64,000 nucleotides of DNA from an uncultured Bacteroidales bacterium (GTDB taxonomy: Bacteria; Bacteroidota; Bacteroidia; Bacteroidales; Paludibacteraceae). How positions within the stretch are numbered: position 1 is the stretch's first letter; each line of letters starts with the position of its first letter. The notes under the pieces are model-generated. The model did no database searches, was not told the origin of the DNA, and saw nothing but the letters and a program-made list of their open reading frames with translations. Position numbers and translations under genes: made by a program. Positions 10,671 through 20,030 of the stretch are shown in pieces. Where the stretch lies: contig ONEZ01000008.1 in assembly GCA_900316995.1 (NCBI GenBank), positions 1-64,000 on the forward strand. The letters are read 5' to 3'.

Positions 10671-11438
10671 TCAAATATCAACATTGAGAGAAACCCACTG
10701 ACTCCAGAGCCCTAAAGAATCCTTGGCTCTTACATGAATAGTGTGCGTGCCAGTGGTCTGAAATGCGTGTTTTACACCTGAAAGCGGAGTGGAGATAATA
10801 TAAGTCCCCCTTTTAGCCGCCATTCCTGGATTAAAGATACAGTTTACATCATCCTTGTTTTCATAACCTGCACTTGAAGCCACAATCTCACCGTCTATCA
10901 GATACTCGTATGCCGTAATAGCATCACCGTCAGGATCTGAACTTGCAACAGCACTCACAAGATACTCCATAGTCTCTATCTGCTGTACTTCAATAACAGG
11001 AACCGGCTGGCGGTTGTCACAGTTAACAACCCTTACCACAGCTTCACCACGGTCTCCATAATAGTCAGAAACATATATCTTCACCGTAAACTTAACCACT
11101 TTGTCATTTAGCGTAAAAAACGGCAATTCATCGGCAATAATAAGCTTTCTTGAATCCGTGTCCAAGGCAATTTTCACATATTGAGGGACCTCCTGCTCTG
11201 AAAACACTGCATACTCCACAGTAACTCCGTTTTGTATATAGTCATCCTCGTAATCAAAATTCAGGACCTGCTTTTCTCCGTGTCGCAAAAGAATATCACT
11301 CTTGCTCACAGATACGTCAGGTGCCTTGTTGAATTTATGGAAAAGGTCTGTCCTGGTTTCACAAGATGAGAGCGACAGTACCATGAACACCACAGATGCA
11401 AATCTTAAGGCTAAAGTATTTGATTTCATAAATATCAT
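10671..11438 (-). CDS. Tra-operon terminal lipoprotein with PKD/cadherin-like folds
   Basis: A 255-residue lipoprotein (lipobox LSSC near residue 26) that ends the Tra operon. Two beta-sandwich-like segments are suggested: about 38-135 (SDYYGDRGEAVVRVVN) and about 145-255. The second contains ASSDPDGDAITAYEYL, a calcium-binding-like PKD/cadherin pattern, and ends in a typical HIHVRAKDSLGLWSQW strand pair. It starts at an ATGA overlap with the stop of the 1316-residue gene (an alternative ATG is at 11429), so the two are translationally coupled. It probably sits on the outer membrane and holds or accompanies the large surface protein. No named family was recognised. Confidence 0.7.
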   Translation of the reverse strand: MIFMKSNTLALRFASVVFMVLSLSSCETRTDLFHKFNKAPDVSVSKSDILLRHGEKQVLNFDYEDDYIQNGVTVEYAVFSEQEVPQYVKIALDTDSRKLIIADELPFFTLNDKVVKFTVKIYVSDYYGDRGEAVVRVVNCDNRQPVPVIEVQQIETMEYLVSAVASSDPDGDAITAYEYLIDGEIVASSAGYENKDDVNCIFNPGMAAKRGTYIISTPLSGVKHAFQTTGTHTIHVRAKDSLGLWSQWVSLNVDI

Positions 11439-14400
11439 TTTCTAATAATCTTAAACATACATGAATTCATATCTCCGGAATAATTTGCAGTTGGAGTTGC
11501 TACTATAGTATAAATGCCTGCAGCCACACTGCCAAAAGGTATCTCCACGCCAAACTCTGCATCTCCCTCAAATACAATCCGCCCCACTGCATTAACTACA
11601 ATGTAGTGAAAATCTCCATTAGAATAGCTGACACGCACCCCAGCTCCTGCTGTTAGTGTTGGATATACGTCAAACTCCCCTTGCGGCTCCAAATACACCT
11701 CAGCCTGCATATCATCATCAAAGTGCGAGAAGGCCTCTCCACGCCTTAATGAAGTTGACTGTATAAATATATTCTCAGCTGTTACAGAAGACTCGCATCC
11801 TAAAGAGTTTTTAGCCGTAAGGCGTATTTTATTCTGTCCTGGGTTATAGAGATAGCATACGGGGTTTTCCATATATGATGTCAGGCCTTCAACCTCCACT
11901 CCCGTATAGTATTGCAGCTCCAGATTCCATAGATAGCTGTCAGCCTCCTTGCTTCTATTCTGAAGTATAAATCTTGTGCCACTTTGGAATGTAAAAGTCT
12001 CATCAGGATAATCAAGTATGTTCACAGTCCTCTCTCCAACCTTAATGGCAAATGACGGAGTTACACTCACCACCTCCACTGAAACACTGACCGGGGTGGT
12101 CTTTACTCCTGTACTGGAATCCTCCCTATAGACAGAAAGCTCAAAATTTGCAGTTGTATTATAAACAAGGCAGTTCCTGTCCATATCACCAGATAGTATA
12201 AGTTTCACTCCTGGGTCAGAAGCGCTCCAAACAAATTTTGTAACATCAGCTATCTCTTTTGGTGGGTCATAATTAATAATGCCTGCACTCACTACTGAGC
12301 CGGCGCATTGTCCGCTGCCAGACACTATCACGTCTTTAACATCCAACTCTTCAAAAACTGCAAGTTTCAGAATGTTACTTGTGTCGCACACCTGAGTGAG
12401 CATATCACCGTCTTTTCTTGAAATTGCCACTCTTACTATCTGATAATCTCTATCCACCTTAAATTCACCACCCATTAAAGATTGAGCACCGTCTTGAAGC
12501 ACCTGCCACGCTCCGCCAGTCTCCCTGTACAAATAGCGGTATGAGTACTCGCCTCCATAACCGCCACCAGCTGAAGCTCCTTTAATAGCGGGTGATAATG
12601 TGTTTACAGGGACATACAATATACTTTTGGAAGCATCTGCCGCATTAGCAAATGCGATAGTGTTACTCTCTATACCATCAAAAAATACAACATTTATTTT
12701 CACATCAGGACTATAACAGAGAGTTGACTTATTTTGTTTACGAATATAGAATGTTTCTGACTTGCCATTTATTTCTGTGGCCTCAAATATTGTTGCATTG
12801 GTATCTTCAAACTCCCGCCATGCATTAAGGCGTTCATTATCAGCTCTGGCATTATCTAACATAGTTGTATTATCCGCATCTTCCTTAACCCTGCACCATG
12901 AACGAAGAGCGTCAAGGCCGGCATTATCAACGGTAGTCCCTGTCTCTTTTTCATAATCCCAACCATGACTGTTCATATAGGATACAATTTTACTTCTGCT
13001 CATCTTGCTAAAATCCGTAGTTTCCAATTGAGGAGGAATGAACGGAACCACTCTACGGCACCAATAAGTGCAATCATGGGAGTTAGAATCATTTACAGTG
13101 ATATTCGGGCTTTTACCCACCTGACATAGCAGCGAAACCGCTTCGTTCTGCTCATCTCTCATACTAATCACAACATCTGACGCAATATTGTTAAGCTCTA
13201 TCTTTTCATCGGGGTTTGCATAAACATGCACATCTTTGTAAAGAGAGTCACGGCACCATGATACAATACAACGGAACGCCATGTCTTCACCCTTGAAACT
13301 CATATTGTAAGAGTTTGCGTTTGAAACAACCTTACCCACAGAATCACCTATAAGTTCATAGATTTTATATGAAGAAATCTCCTTCATCCGTTCAATATCA
13401 GTTTGCGATACATTATCAGATTTTGCAAGACTGAAACTTATTTTATCATACGGAAGGATGTCTCCTTTGCATAGATATTGCTGTTGAGGAAATTTTTTAG
13501 GAGAAAACTCTATGTTGTCTTTATCAAGAATTGGAATTGGGATGTACGTATAACAAGACGAGGAATGTACAGCTATGTAGTATTTCCCATTCTCCTCGTA
13601 GCTGTATAACGGGCTATATTCATTAGACTCAAATGATTTTAACACCACCATCTGGCGGAACATTGCCTTGCTCTTGTTTCTCAGTATAGTGGAACGTAGT
13701 AGAATATCCTTTTCAGAATCCATTACAACAGCAAACTTTACGTTATACCTGTCAATTTTGTATTTAGAATAATTTGCATCTGTTACTGGTTCCCATTTCA
13801 GTCCGTCAAATGACACCTCCCACATATATTCCGGCGCATAAAGCGTTGGCGAGTAGTTTCCACAAGATATTGCCTTCCCTTCAAGGTGAATAAAATCACC
13901 CTCCCTGTTCAGTGAATCTGTGACACAAGTAAGTCGCTCCGTCTTTTCCGCAGCAGAAAGAGATGGTATGGTGACAGGACTTACCACCTCAAAATCCAAT
14001 ACGTTGCTTACAACACCTTTGCCCCTGGCCACATCAGCCACATAAGAAGGACCGTACGGCTCGTATGCAAGCGCAAGAACATTCTTTAATGTTTGATTTG
14101 ATTTATATGGAATCTGAGACGTGTACAGGTTTGAATTCTGTATCTTCAATATTGAGCCACTATTACATCTTATACCCGTATATACATTAACATTTGAGAA
14201 ATCTCTTAAGTGATATATTCTTGACATTCTATAGTTTATATTACACGTCGAAGTAAATTCCTCAATTGTGTTCTCCGCAAATTCAGTCATTTTTGAATTA
14301 AGAGACATTTTAAGGATGTTTGTGAATGTATGGTAACATGAGGAATTAGTGTCATAACCCTTTGACATCAGGAAAGATTTCTGATTTGCAAAGTCATTTA

Positions 14401-15385
14401 AAAATGCTATATAATTTTTTTTAACACTGTTGCAGGCTCTTGAACATGATGGATCTATAACTCCGCATCCGGAATTGCTAACAGTATTTGACTCATCTAT
14501 GTCTGTTGGTATTGAATTGGCTCCTATCGATGCAAGGAACGTCCCGTAACCTATGATTGTGTAGGTTGACGTGCCAGATATTTTATTTATGGAGCAAGGC
14601 AGATTCACAGTATCAGCTATTACCGATATTATGGCATCGGGTGAATTATATACTATATATCTTTCACCAGAACCGGTGTCATACAACGGATTCTGCCTGC
14701 CGTTTACATTGATAACAGAATTGCCCTGAACTTCAGCCACCTTGAAAAGCGGAGTGGCTCCAGTCTGGGTTTTAGTAAGAGTAATGGTGCGAATGCCAAG
14801 ATACCGTTCTGTTTCAGCAGGGTTATATTGGTAGTCATCATGCTCTGACCACGGAACGGGGATAAAATGATATACAACCTTCAGCTTGTAATCCTTGTTT
14901 TTTATCAGATGACTTACGTCTGCTGATAAATCATCATAGAATTTTGCACTGTTAGCCTGTGAACTATAAGAGCTCACTCCAATGTGATTATATGCCCATA
15001 CCACATTATTTGAAACGTCAAAATAGGCTCCTTCAGCCCTCAGCTCCACTAATTCCGTATAATTTTCAGAACCGTTGAGAGCCACGAACACATATCTCTG
15101 GTATTTGAAACCCACAATATACCAAGTGGCCCAATAATGGTTTAAGGCTAATTTCCTATGAAAATTATCCCATCTTAAATTAAACGATGTTGAAAAATTC
15201 AGTCTGCCGTCTGTTATATACTGTTTGGTCAGCTGTATATACTCGTGGTCGTACGAGGGATATGACGACATAAGCTCATTAACGTACGGACCGTTCTTAT
15301 ATAGCCTGCCATTCCAGTAGTCATAGTATGCATATGAACATACTGCTGTAAGCAGCAGGCAGAAAAGCAGTAGATTTCTTTTCAT
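11435..15385 (-). CDS. Giant secreted protein (1316 aa) with T9SS-like C-terminal domain, in the Tra operon
   Basis: The protein starts with a clear signal peptide (1-19, ending CSYAY) and is extracellular in character: rich in Tyr, Ser and Asn with scattered cysteine pairs. It lacks long hydrophobic segments after the signal peptide. The region about 1120-1215 resembles a PKD-like domain (SYLWNLELQYYTG, NKIRLTAKNSLGCES). The last 85 residues (from about 1230: FDVYPTL, NAVGRIVFEG, AAGIYTIVA, ending CMFKIIRK) match the layout of the type A sorting domain exported by the type IX secretion system. It is 19 bp downstream of the TraO-like gene and overlaps the lipoprotein gene, so it is part of the Tra transcription unit. 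The central 1100 residues were not assigned to a family. By inference it is a surface adhesin or appendage tip linked to the Tra apparatus. Confidence 0.7.
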   Translation of the reverse strand: MKRNLLLFCLLLTAVCSYAYYDYWNGRLYKNGPYVNELMSSYPSYDHEYIQLTKQYITDGRLNFSTSFNLRWDNFHRKLALNHYWATWYIVGFKYQRYVFVALNGSENYTELVELRAEGAYFDVSNNVVWAYNHIGVSSYSSQANSAKFYDDLSADVSHLIKNKDYKLKVVYHFIPVPWSEHDDYQYNPAETERYLGIRTITLTKTQTGATPLFKVAEVQGNSVINVNGRQNPLYDTGSGERYIVYNSPDAIISVIADTVNLPCSINKISGTSTYTIIGYGTFLASIGANSIPTDIDESNTVSNSGCGVIDPSCSRACNSVKKNYIAFLNDFANQKSFLMSKGYDTNSSCYHTFTNILKMSLNSKMTEFAENTIEEFTSTCNINYRMSRIYHLRDFSNVNVYTGIRCNSGSILKIQNSNLYTSQIPYKSNQTLKNVLALAYEPYGPSYVADVARGKGVVSNVLDFEVVSPVTIPSLSAAEKTERLTCVTDSLNREGDFIHLEGKAISCGNYSPTLYAPEYMWEVSFDGLKWEPVTDANYSKYKIDRYNVKFAVVMDSEKDILLRSTILRNKSKAMFRQMVVLKSFESNEYSPLYSYEENGKYYIAVHSSSCYTYIPIPILDKDNIEFSPKKFPQQQYLCKGDILPYDKISFSLAKSDNVSQTDIERMKEISSYKIYELIGDSVGKVVSNANSYNMSFKGEDMAFRCIVSWCRDSLYKDVHVYANPDEKIELNNIASDVVISMRDEQNEAVSLLCQVGKSPNITVNDSNSHDCTYWCRRVVPFIPPQLETTDFSKMSRSKIVSYMNSHGWDYEKETGTTVDNAGLDALRSWCRVKEDADNTTMLDNARADNERLNAWREFEDTNATIFEATEINGKSETFYIRKQNKSTLCYSPDVKINVVFFDGIESNTIAFANAADASKSILYVPVNTLSPAIKGASAGGGYGGEYSYRYLYRETGGAWQVLQDGAQSLMGGEFKVDRDYQIVRVAISRKDGDMLTQVCDTSNILKLAVFEELDVKDVIVSGSGQCAGSVVSAGIINYDPPKEIADVTKFVWSASDPGVKLILSGDMDRNCLVYNTTANFELSVYREDSSTGVKTTPVSVSVEVVSVTPSFAIKVGERTVNILDYPDETFTFQSGTRFILQNRSKEADSYLWNLELQYYTGVEVEGLTSYMENPVCYLYNPGQNKIRLTAKNSLGCESSVTAENIFIQSTSLRRGEAFSHFDDDMQAEVYLEPQGEFDVYPTLTAGAGVRVSYSNGDFHYIVVNAVGRIVFEGDAEFGVEIPFGSVAAGIYTIVATPTANYSGDMNSCMFKIIRK

Positions 15386-15404
15386 GATATTCTGATTTTT
15401 TTAA

Positions 15405-15947
15405 TTACTTTATATTATACTTGATTCCTAAAGAGAACAACGGATGAAAATAGTTATATCCGCCGGTATTGTAAAAACCCCAGTTCCATCCCTGCTGCGC
15501 CTGCAATACAAAAGACAATGCCGGCACAGCATAAAACTCTAAATTAAAACCAAGGTCAAGCCCTAATGCAAATCCAGAGGCGCTACGCCCTATATCTGCA
15601 TTATTCCAACTGTCATAACCTAAATTCACATCGCCTGTAAGGTGAAGATAAAACCACGATGTGGGATGCCACACACTACATTCTACACCAGGCAGAGCCC
15701 TAACGCACCAAAATCCGGCATTTTTGAAGGAGCCTTTCTCAAAATCCACATTAGTGGTGAATGACCAACGCCTTGAGAAGTGATACTGGTACATTACACC
15801 CACATCAAAAGTGTTTCCCAAACCAGTACCGCCTCTTATGCCAATGGCGTGCATCCCCTTTATGTGTGACAATGGGGAGCCTGCATAGATATTCCCCACT
15901 AATACCGTAGAGAACATAATCATAAATAACAATACAACTCTTTTCAT
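15405..15947 (-). CDS. TraO-like outer-membrane beta-barrel
   Basis: A 180-residue exported protein: signal peptide (1-22, ending NIYA), then alternating amphipathic beta strands rich in Gly and aromatics (GIRGGTGLGNTFDVGVMYQY, RWSFTTNVDFEKGSF), closing with LFSLGIKYNIK. Size, character and position directly after TraN match TraO of Bacteroidetes conjugative transposons. The primary sequence match is judged only by eye. It would span the outer membrane as part of the secretion channel. It lies 14 bp after traN and 19 bp before the 1316-residue gene. Confidence 0.65.
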   Translation of the reverse strand: MKRVVLLFMIMFSTVLVGNIYAGSPLSHIKGMHAIGIRGGTGLGNTFDVGVMYQYHFSRRWSFTTNVDFEKGSFKNAGFWCVRALPGVECSVWHPTSWFYLHLTGDVNLGYDSWNNADIGRSASGFALGLDLGFNLEFYAVPALSFVLQAQQGWNWGFYNTGGYNYFHPLFSLGIKYNIK

Positions 15948-15961
15948 ACTTTATTTTTTAT

Positions 15962-17056
15962 TCAATAAATAGCTTTTGCTTTAAGGATCTCCTTGTCTGA
16001 CACTGGGAATGAAAGATGTCTGCCTCCGTTTTTCTCAAACATTTCAAAATAAAGGATGCGCTTGTGTGGAATTGTGAACCTGGAGTAGAAAATAACAACA
16101 CTTAACGTCTCTCCAGCTTTTACAATGGAGGTTTCTCTGTCCTTTGAATAGTGTATAAACACAGGGTGCAGTTCCTCTTCCTGAACCGCTGTGGTTTTAG
16201 TCAGGGATTTGTCACGTATGTATCCTTTTATAAAGTCAATGTAATAGTCAATCTTGCCATTATTCTGAATGTCAAGCCTGAATGCAAGCAAGTCACTGTA
16301 GCTGTATATCCCGCACATCGCAAAAGCCATTTTAAGATCAACCACGCCAATGTCATTTAAACAGTTTTTTGAAGAAATCAGCTTTTCTGCAAAAATCCTC
16401 ATCTGGTTGTCATTGACAGAGTTGTTCTTAAAAATGGCCTGCGACGACTGAGTGACCTCATCTTCAGATGATAGAACAACCGAAAGACGTTTAGGTGCAG
16501 CATCAGGTTTTACATTGAAGGTATAGATGTAACCTGATTGGGTTATCAGGTGTATATTGGTAGTCTCAAAATCAGGAGTCAGAGCCTTAGCCTTGACAAT
16601 ATTGTCAATTTTCTCAGCATAACCAGCTATGATATTGGACGAGCCGGTCACGATATCAGTAATCTTCTCATCGCAGATAAAGTGCGTAGTCTTTACCGAT
16701 GAAAAACCAATGGAATCCTGAAAGAAAGAATTGCCGTCCTGTCTCCATACTGGTTTGTCAATTAGGCTTGAATATACCACATTAAACTGATGGTATCCAC
16801 CGTCAGATGTCACTATTGAGATGGTGGAGTCATCAAAACCACGTCTTTTACTCTTGAGCTTTAGCATATTCTCCGATGAAAGCTTCTCACCCTGGATGTT
16901 AGCGCTGCCAAAATCAACATACTTTATGTCCGACTTGAAACACAATACCACGCTCTGGTGTTCACTGAGTTTAAGTGTATCTGCACTTTGAGCACATACA
17001 GCGAATGTTATATGAATAAAAATTGCAGTAACAAAAAATTTGGTTAATGTTCTCAT
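15962..17056 (-). CDS. traN: Conjugation apparatus protein TraN (DUF4138-like)
   Basis: The 364-residue protein has a signal peptide (to about 22, FAVCAQSA). It begins with the TraN pattern: LSEHQSVVLCFKSDIKYVDFG, GFDDSTISIVTSDGGYHQFNV and a mid-protein KRLSVVLSS linker. TraN (DUF4138) is a VirB9-like periplasmic/outer-membrane component of the Bacteroidetes type IV apparatus. It overlaps traM by 4 bp and precedes the TraO-like gene, the same order as in CTnDOT-type elements. Confidence 0.85.
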   Translation of the reverse strand: MRTLTKFFVTAIFIHITFAVCAQSADTLKLSEHQSVVLCFKSDIKYVDFGSANIQGEKLSSENMLKLKSKRRGFDDSTISIVTSDGGYHQFNVVYSSLIDKPVWRQDGNSFFQDSIGFSSVKTTHFICDEKITDIVTGSSNIIAGYAEKIDNIVKAKALTPDFETTNIHLITQSGYIYTFNVKPDAAPKRLSVVLSSEDEVTQSSQAIFKNNSVNDNQMRIFAEKLISSKNCLNDIGVVDLKMAFAMCGIYSYSDLLAFRLDIQNNGKIDYYIDFIKGYIRDKSLTKTTAVQEEELHPVFIHYSKDRETSIVKAGETLSVVIFYSRFTIPHKRILYFEMFEKNGGRHLSFPVSDKEILKAKAIY

Positions 17057-18096
17057 TTCTTTTTCTTGATAGTTATCATATAATTTGATGATATTGATAT
17101 TTTAGCCTCTTTTATAGAGCCGCTCACAGCGCCTTTAATGGCATTTCCTACGGCCGAGATTGTGGAGTTTACAATTTTTGATTTGGATGAGACACCAATG
17201 TCAATAGCACTAATCGCATCTGACCCTGCCTTCTTACGAGTGTCACTTACAATATTGTCAGGAACATATATCCCTTCAAAGCCGTCAGCATCATAAACAG
17301 TGCCGTTAAAACGCAGGATTCTGTTGTTGAAATTGATGCTGTTTATCTGAATTACAGCCCTTCCGCTCTTAAATGACAATTTACCAAAAACAAAAGTATT
17401 CATCGGGATTTTCACCCCTTCAATATTCACATCGTCAATCAGCCTCATCTTTACTATGGCCCCTGATGTAAGGTTCTCATGGTTGCCATGTATCACCGCC
17501 CTTGTATCTCTCTCAATCACATTTGTCTCTGACTCCAAACCATAAAATCCAGGAATAGCATCATCCGCTTCATTGACAGGAGCCTCTTTAGGCTCTGGTT
17601 CTGCATCGGCGTACTTTTCATACCCGTAATCAGAAAGGTTTATACCCAACTCCCTCTCCAGCTGTGCTCTCTTCTTTTTCATTATACTATCTTTTATAGA
17701 GCTTTTATTATTCCTGACGCCTCCCTTATGCGCAGCCTCGGTCTTGCCTTGTTGAATAATTTTTTTTTCAGATGATAATGATTTTTGAGCAGGAGCACTG
17801 CTGGTTATATTTGAGGGACTTGAATCAATATTAAAAAGGTCAAAAGAGTTCTTCTGTAATGACTCCACACGGCTATTATCCTGCATACGCTGCTCCTCAC
17901 GCCTCTGGGCCGTAAATCTGTCAGATGATATTGAAGGCCCTGCTGCAACAGGAACAGATGAGTTAAGCATGCTGGCGCTAACCCCTTCATCATTGGAACC
18001 GCTGCCGCCGCCCAAAATGAAGAATACCGCCACTGCAAAGACGAGAGCAATAACAGAATAGACGTGAATCATTTTTTGTTTTTTGCTTATTTTCAT
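17053..18096 (-). CDS. traM: Conjugation apparatus protein TraM (DUF3714-like, VirB10-like)
   Basis: The start is taken at the ATG at 18096 (MKISKKQKMIHVYSV), which overlaps the stop of the small upstream gene (TGATG). The 347 residues comprise one inner-membrane helix (about 12-30, ALVFAVAVFFILGG), a long low-complexity Ser/Lys/Glu-rich periplasmic linker and a C-terminal VirB10-like globular domain (about 190-330, containing TSGAIVKMRLIDDV and PMNTFVFGKLSF). TraM of Bacteroidetes conjugative elements bridges inner and outer membranes. It is somewhat shorter than typical TraM (about 400-450). Confidence 0.85.
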   Translation of the reverse strand: MKISKKQKMIHVYSVIALVFAVAVFFILGGGSGSNDEGVSASMLNSSVPVAAGPSISSDRFTAQRREEQRMQDNSRVESLQKNSFDLFNIDSSPSNITSSAPAQKSLSSEKKIIQQGKTEAAHKGGVRNNKSSIKDSIMKKKRAQLERELGINLSDYGYEKYADAEPEPKEAPVNEADDAIPGFYGLESETNVIERDTRAVIHGNHENLTSGAIVKMRLIDDVNIEGVKIPMNTFVFGKLSFKSGRAVIQINSINFNNRILRFNGTVYDADGFEGIYVPDNIVSDTRKKAGSDAISAIDIGVSSKSKIVNSTISAVGNAIKGAVSGSIKEAKISISSNYMITIKKKK

Positions 18097-18272
18097 CAAA
18101 AATTGTTTTTAAGACGCCAGAATGCCAAGACAGTCTGAATTGAAAGAATTATAACTCCTATCACAAACACCAATAAGAGGACTGGCTTCCGCCTCTCCTT
18201 TTTTATACCGTTAAACTTTCGGCCAAGTATCTCACCTAACCTTGAAATGATTTTTTGTATGCTTTTTTTCAT
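18096..18272 (-). CDS. Short TraL-like single-pass membrane protein
   Basis: A 58-residue gene starting with MKKSIQKIISRL. It has a basic amphipathic N-terminal half (to about 30, KKERRKP), one hydrophobic helix (about 31-50, VLLLVFVIGVIIL) and a short tail. It starts at an ATGA overlap with traK and ends overlapping the traM start codon, so the coding call is strongly supported by coupling. Position between traK and traM and topology match TraL, but it is about 60% of the usual TraL length. Confidence 0.75.
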   Translation of the reverse strand: MKKSIQKIISRLGEILGRKFNGIKKERRKPVLLLVFVIGVIILSIQTVLAFWRLKNNF

Positions 18273-18889
18273 CTTTTAACCACTGTTATGTCACTATTGT
18301 CTATCACTCTCCACTTCTCAATCATAAAGCCATGAGGGTTTTGGTCTGAACGTGCACATGACACTAACTCACATTCTGTTTCAAGGTTCCTGTAGGTGAT
18401 ATTTGAAGATCTTACTATTGCTGTCTTGCCGTAATAGAGCGCTTTGAACGGATATACCGCTGTATTCACAACTACACTGTCAGTCTGAATCTCACAATTT
18501 ATGCCGGCTGCAATAACGCGGTCATAAAAGCCGTTCTCTTTAAGGTTCTGATACTGATCATAAGCCTCCTTGCCAGCCAGTGAGAGCGCCTGACCAATTC
18601 TCTGCTCTATTGTGTTTTTGTCGGGCGATATCGTGAAAAAATACTCATGAAAAAGCTTTACATGCGCCCTGGCCTCAGCAGGTCTGTTCTGGTTCACATC
18701 CTGCTGTAACGCCATAACCAATGACGCACCACCATCAAGCACATAGACTTTTTCTCGTTGACGCTCGGCAAAATCAAGAGACCACCACACGGAACCCACA
18801 GAAACAACAGCACACATCACTGTTATCATAATCACATATATTCTCACAAGCGAGAAAGCAGATTGTAAATTATTCAGGCTCTTTATCAT
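18269..18889 (-). CDS. traK: Conjugation apparatus protein TraK (VirB8-like)
   Basis: The 206-residue product has one N-terminal membrane helix (about 15-38) and a periplasmic domain. Characteristic TraK segments include EARAHVKLFHEYFFTISPDK, ALSLAGKEAYDQYQNLKENGFY and the final MIEKWRVIDNSDITVVKR. TraK is the VirB8-like assembly factor of the Bacteroidetes conjugation channel, anchored in the inner membrane. The length agrees closely with CTnDOT TraK (about 207). Confidence 0.92.
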   Translation of the reverse strand: MIKSLNNLQSAFSLVRIYVIMITVMCAVVSVGSVWWSLDFAERQREKVYVLDGGASLVMALQQDVNQNRPAEARAHVKLFHEYFFTISPDKNTIEQRIGQALSLAGKEAYDQYQNLKENGFYDRVIAAGINCEIQTDSVVVNTAVYPFKALYYGKTAIVRSSNITYRNLETECELVSCARSDQNPHGFMIEKWRVIDNSDITVVKR

Positions 18890-18898
18890 ATAGCAACA

Positions 18899-20023
18899 TT
18901 ATTTGTTTTGCACGTTAGAACTCCCTGCGTTGCTGTCTGGTTGCATCGAGGCATTATTTGAGCCATTGGTAAAACCCAGTTTTTCCGCCACTCCGTTAAC
19001 ACCTTCCAGGTTATTAAGCCTTGTGGCAGCCATACCACCTCCCACGCTAAATGCCGCCGCAAGCCCGCCAGAGCCATCACCTCTGAGTATCCAGTTGGCA
19101 AAAACAGGAACATGAGAGTAAAGCATTATTGATATTATTCCTAACAACATTCCACAAATCTTAATCATTATGGCGCTTGAATCAATAGTGGCGACAGTAT
19201 CATTGTTCAACCCTTGTTCCAGAATATTGCCCAATGATTCGGAGCACGGAGCATAAAGACATTCGGTTACAATCATTGATTGCACAAATCCAATTATATT
19301 GCAAATTGGGATATACAGACTTACGTTTATATACTGTGCCACCCAAGCCTTAAAATTACCGCTGAAACCAGGTATGACAGAAAGAGCGAATGCAAACGGT
19401 CCTATGAGCACCAGTACTATTTTTGCAGTCACCACATAAACCTTATAGAAATAGACTGTGGCCATGGTAAACACTTCAACCACCACACTGCCAATATCAA
19501 CTAAAAACTTAAACAATGTGTCAGACAAACTGCCAGCCATGTTTTCCGCCTTTTCCTTCAAGTCTCCTATATTTTTACTAATAGTGCGCCACACACTCAG
19601 CTTTTTCTCTGGTTCAGCCCTGGCTGCATCGGCCTTGGCCTTTAGCTCACGCACCTGCTTCTGTAGCCTGAAATACTCAATATAAGAGCCGTTCACCCTC
19701 TCAGAGGCAGAACTTTTTACATACTCGGTAGCCACCTCTATAGGAGCCACCAACGCATCTAAAACTTTAGTGAAACCTGTAAAAAACAGTATTACCAGTC
19801 CAATGGCAAACGGTCGCATCATACTGTAAAAATCTATCTCCTCCCCTTTTGCCCATGATTTCCAAAGGTTAGAACCTATATAGAGCATAGCTGCTATACC
19901 ACACACAAGCTGAGCCGTTGACGATAGTGCGTCGGCATAATCAACAGCAGTATCCAACACATTGTCAAGCCCTTTGGTAAGAGCCTCACCAAGATCTGAA
20001 ACTATTTTAAGAGAAAAATCCAT
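18899..20023 (-). CDS. traJ: Conjugation apparatus protein TraJ (VirB6-like)
   Basis: The 374-residue polytopic inner-membrane protein has about five to seven hydrophobic segments (for example 39-55, 72-92, 180-215, 290-315) around a charged cytoplasmic loop (about 115-160, RELKAKADAARAEPEKKL). KVYVVTAKIVLVLIGPFAFA followed by IPGFSGNFKAWVAQYI is the conserved TraJ core. TraJ corresponds to VirB6, the channel base. It lies 7 bp after traI and 9 bp before traK. The last 70 residues after the final helix are Gly/Asn/Ser-rich. Confidence 0.92.
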   Translation of the reverse strand: MDFSLKIVSDLGEALTKGLDNVLDTAVDYADALSSTAQLVCGIAAMLYIGSNLWKSWAKGEEIDFYSMMRPFAIGLVILFFTGFTKVLDALVAPIEVATEYVKSSASERVNGSYIEYFRLQKQVRELKAKADAARAEPEKKLSVWRTISKNIGDLKEKAENMAGSLSDTLFKFLVDIGSVVVEVFTMATVYFYKVYVVTAKIVLVLIGPFAFALSVIPGFSGNFKAWVAQYINVSLYIPICNIIGFVQSMIVTECLYAPCSESLGNILEQGLNNDTVATIDSSAIMIKICGMLLGIISIMLYSHVPVFANWILRGDGSGGLAAAFSVGGGMAATRLNNLEGVNGVAEKLGFTNGSNNASMQPDSNAGSSNVQNK

Positions 20024-20030
20024 ATTTGTA

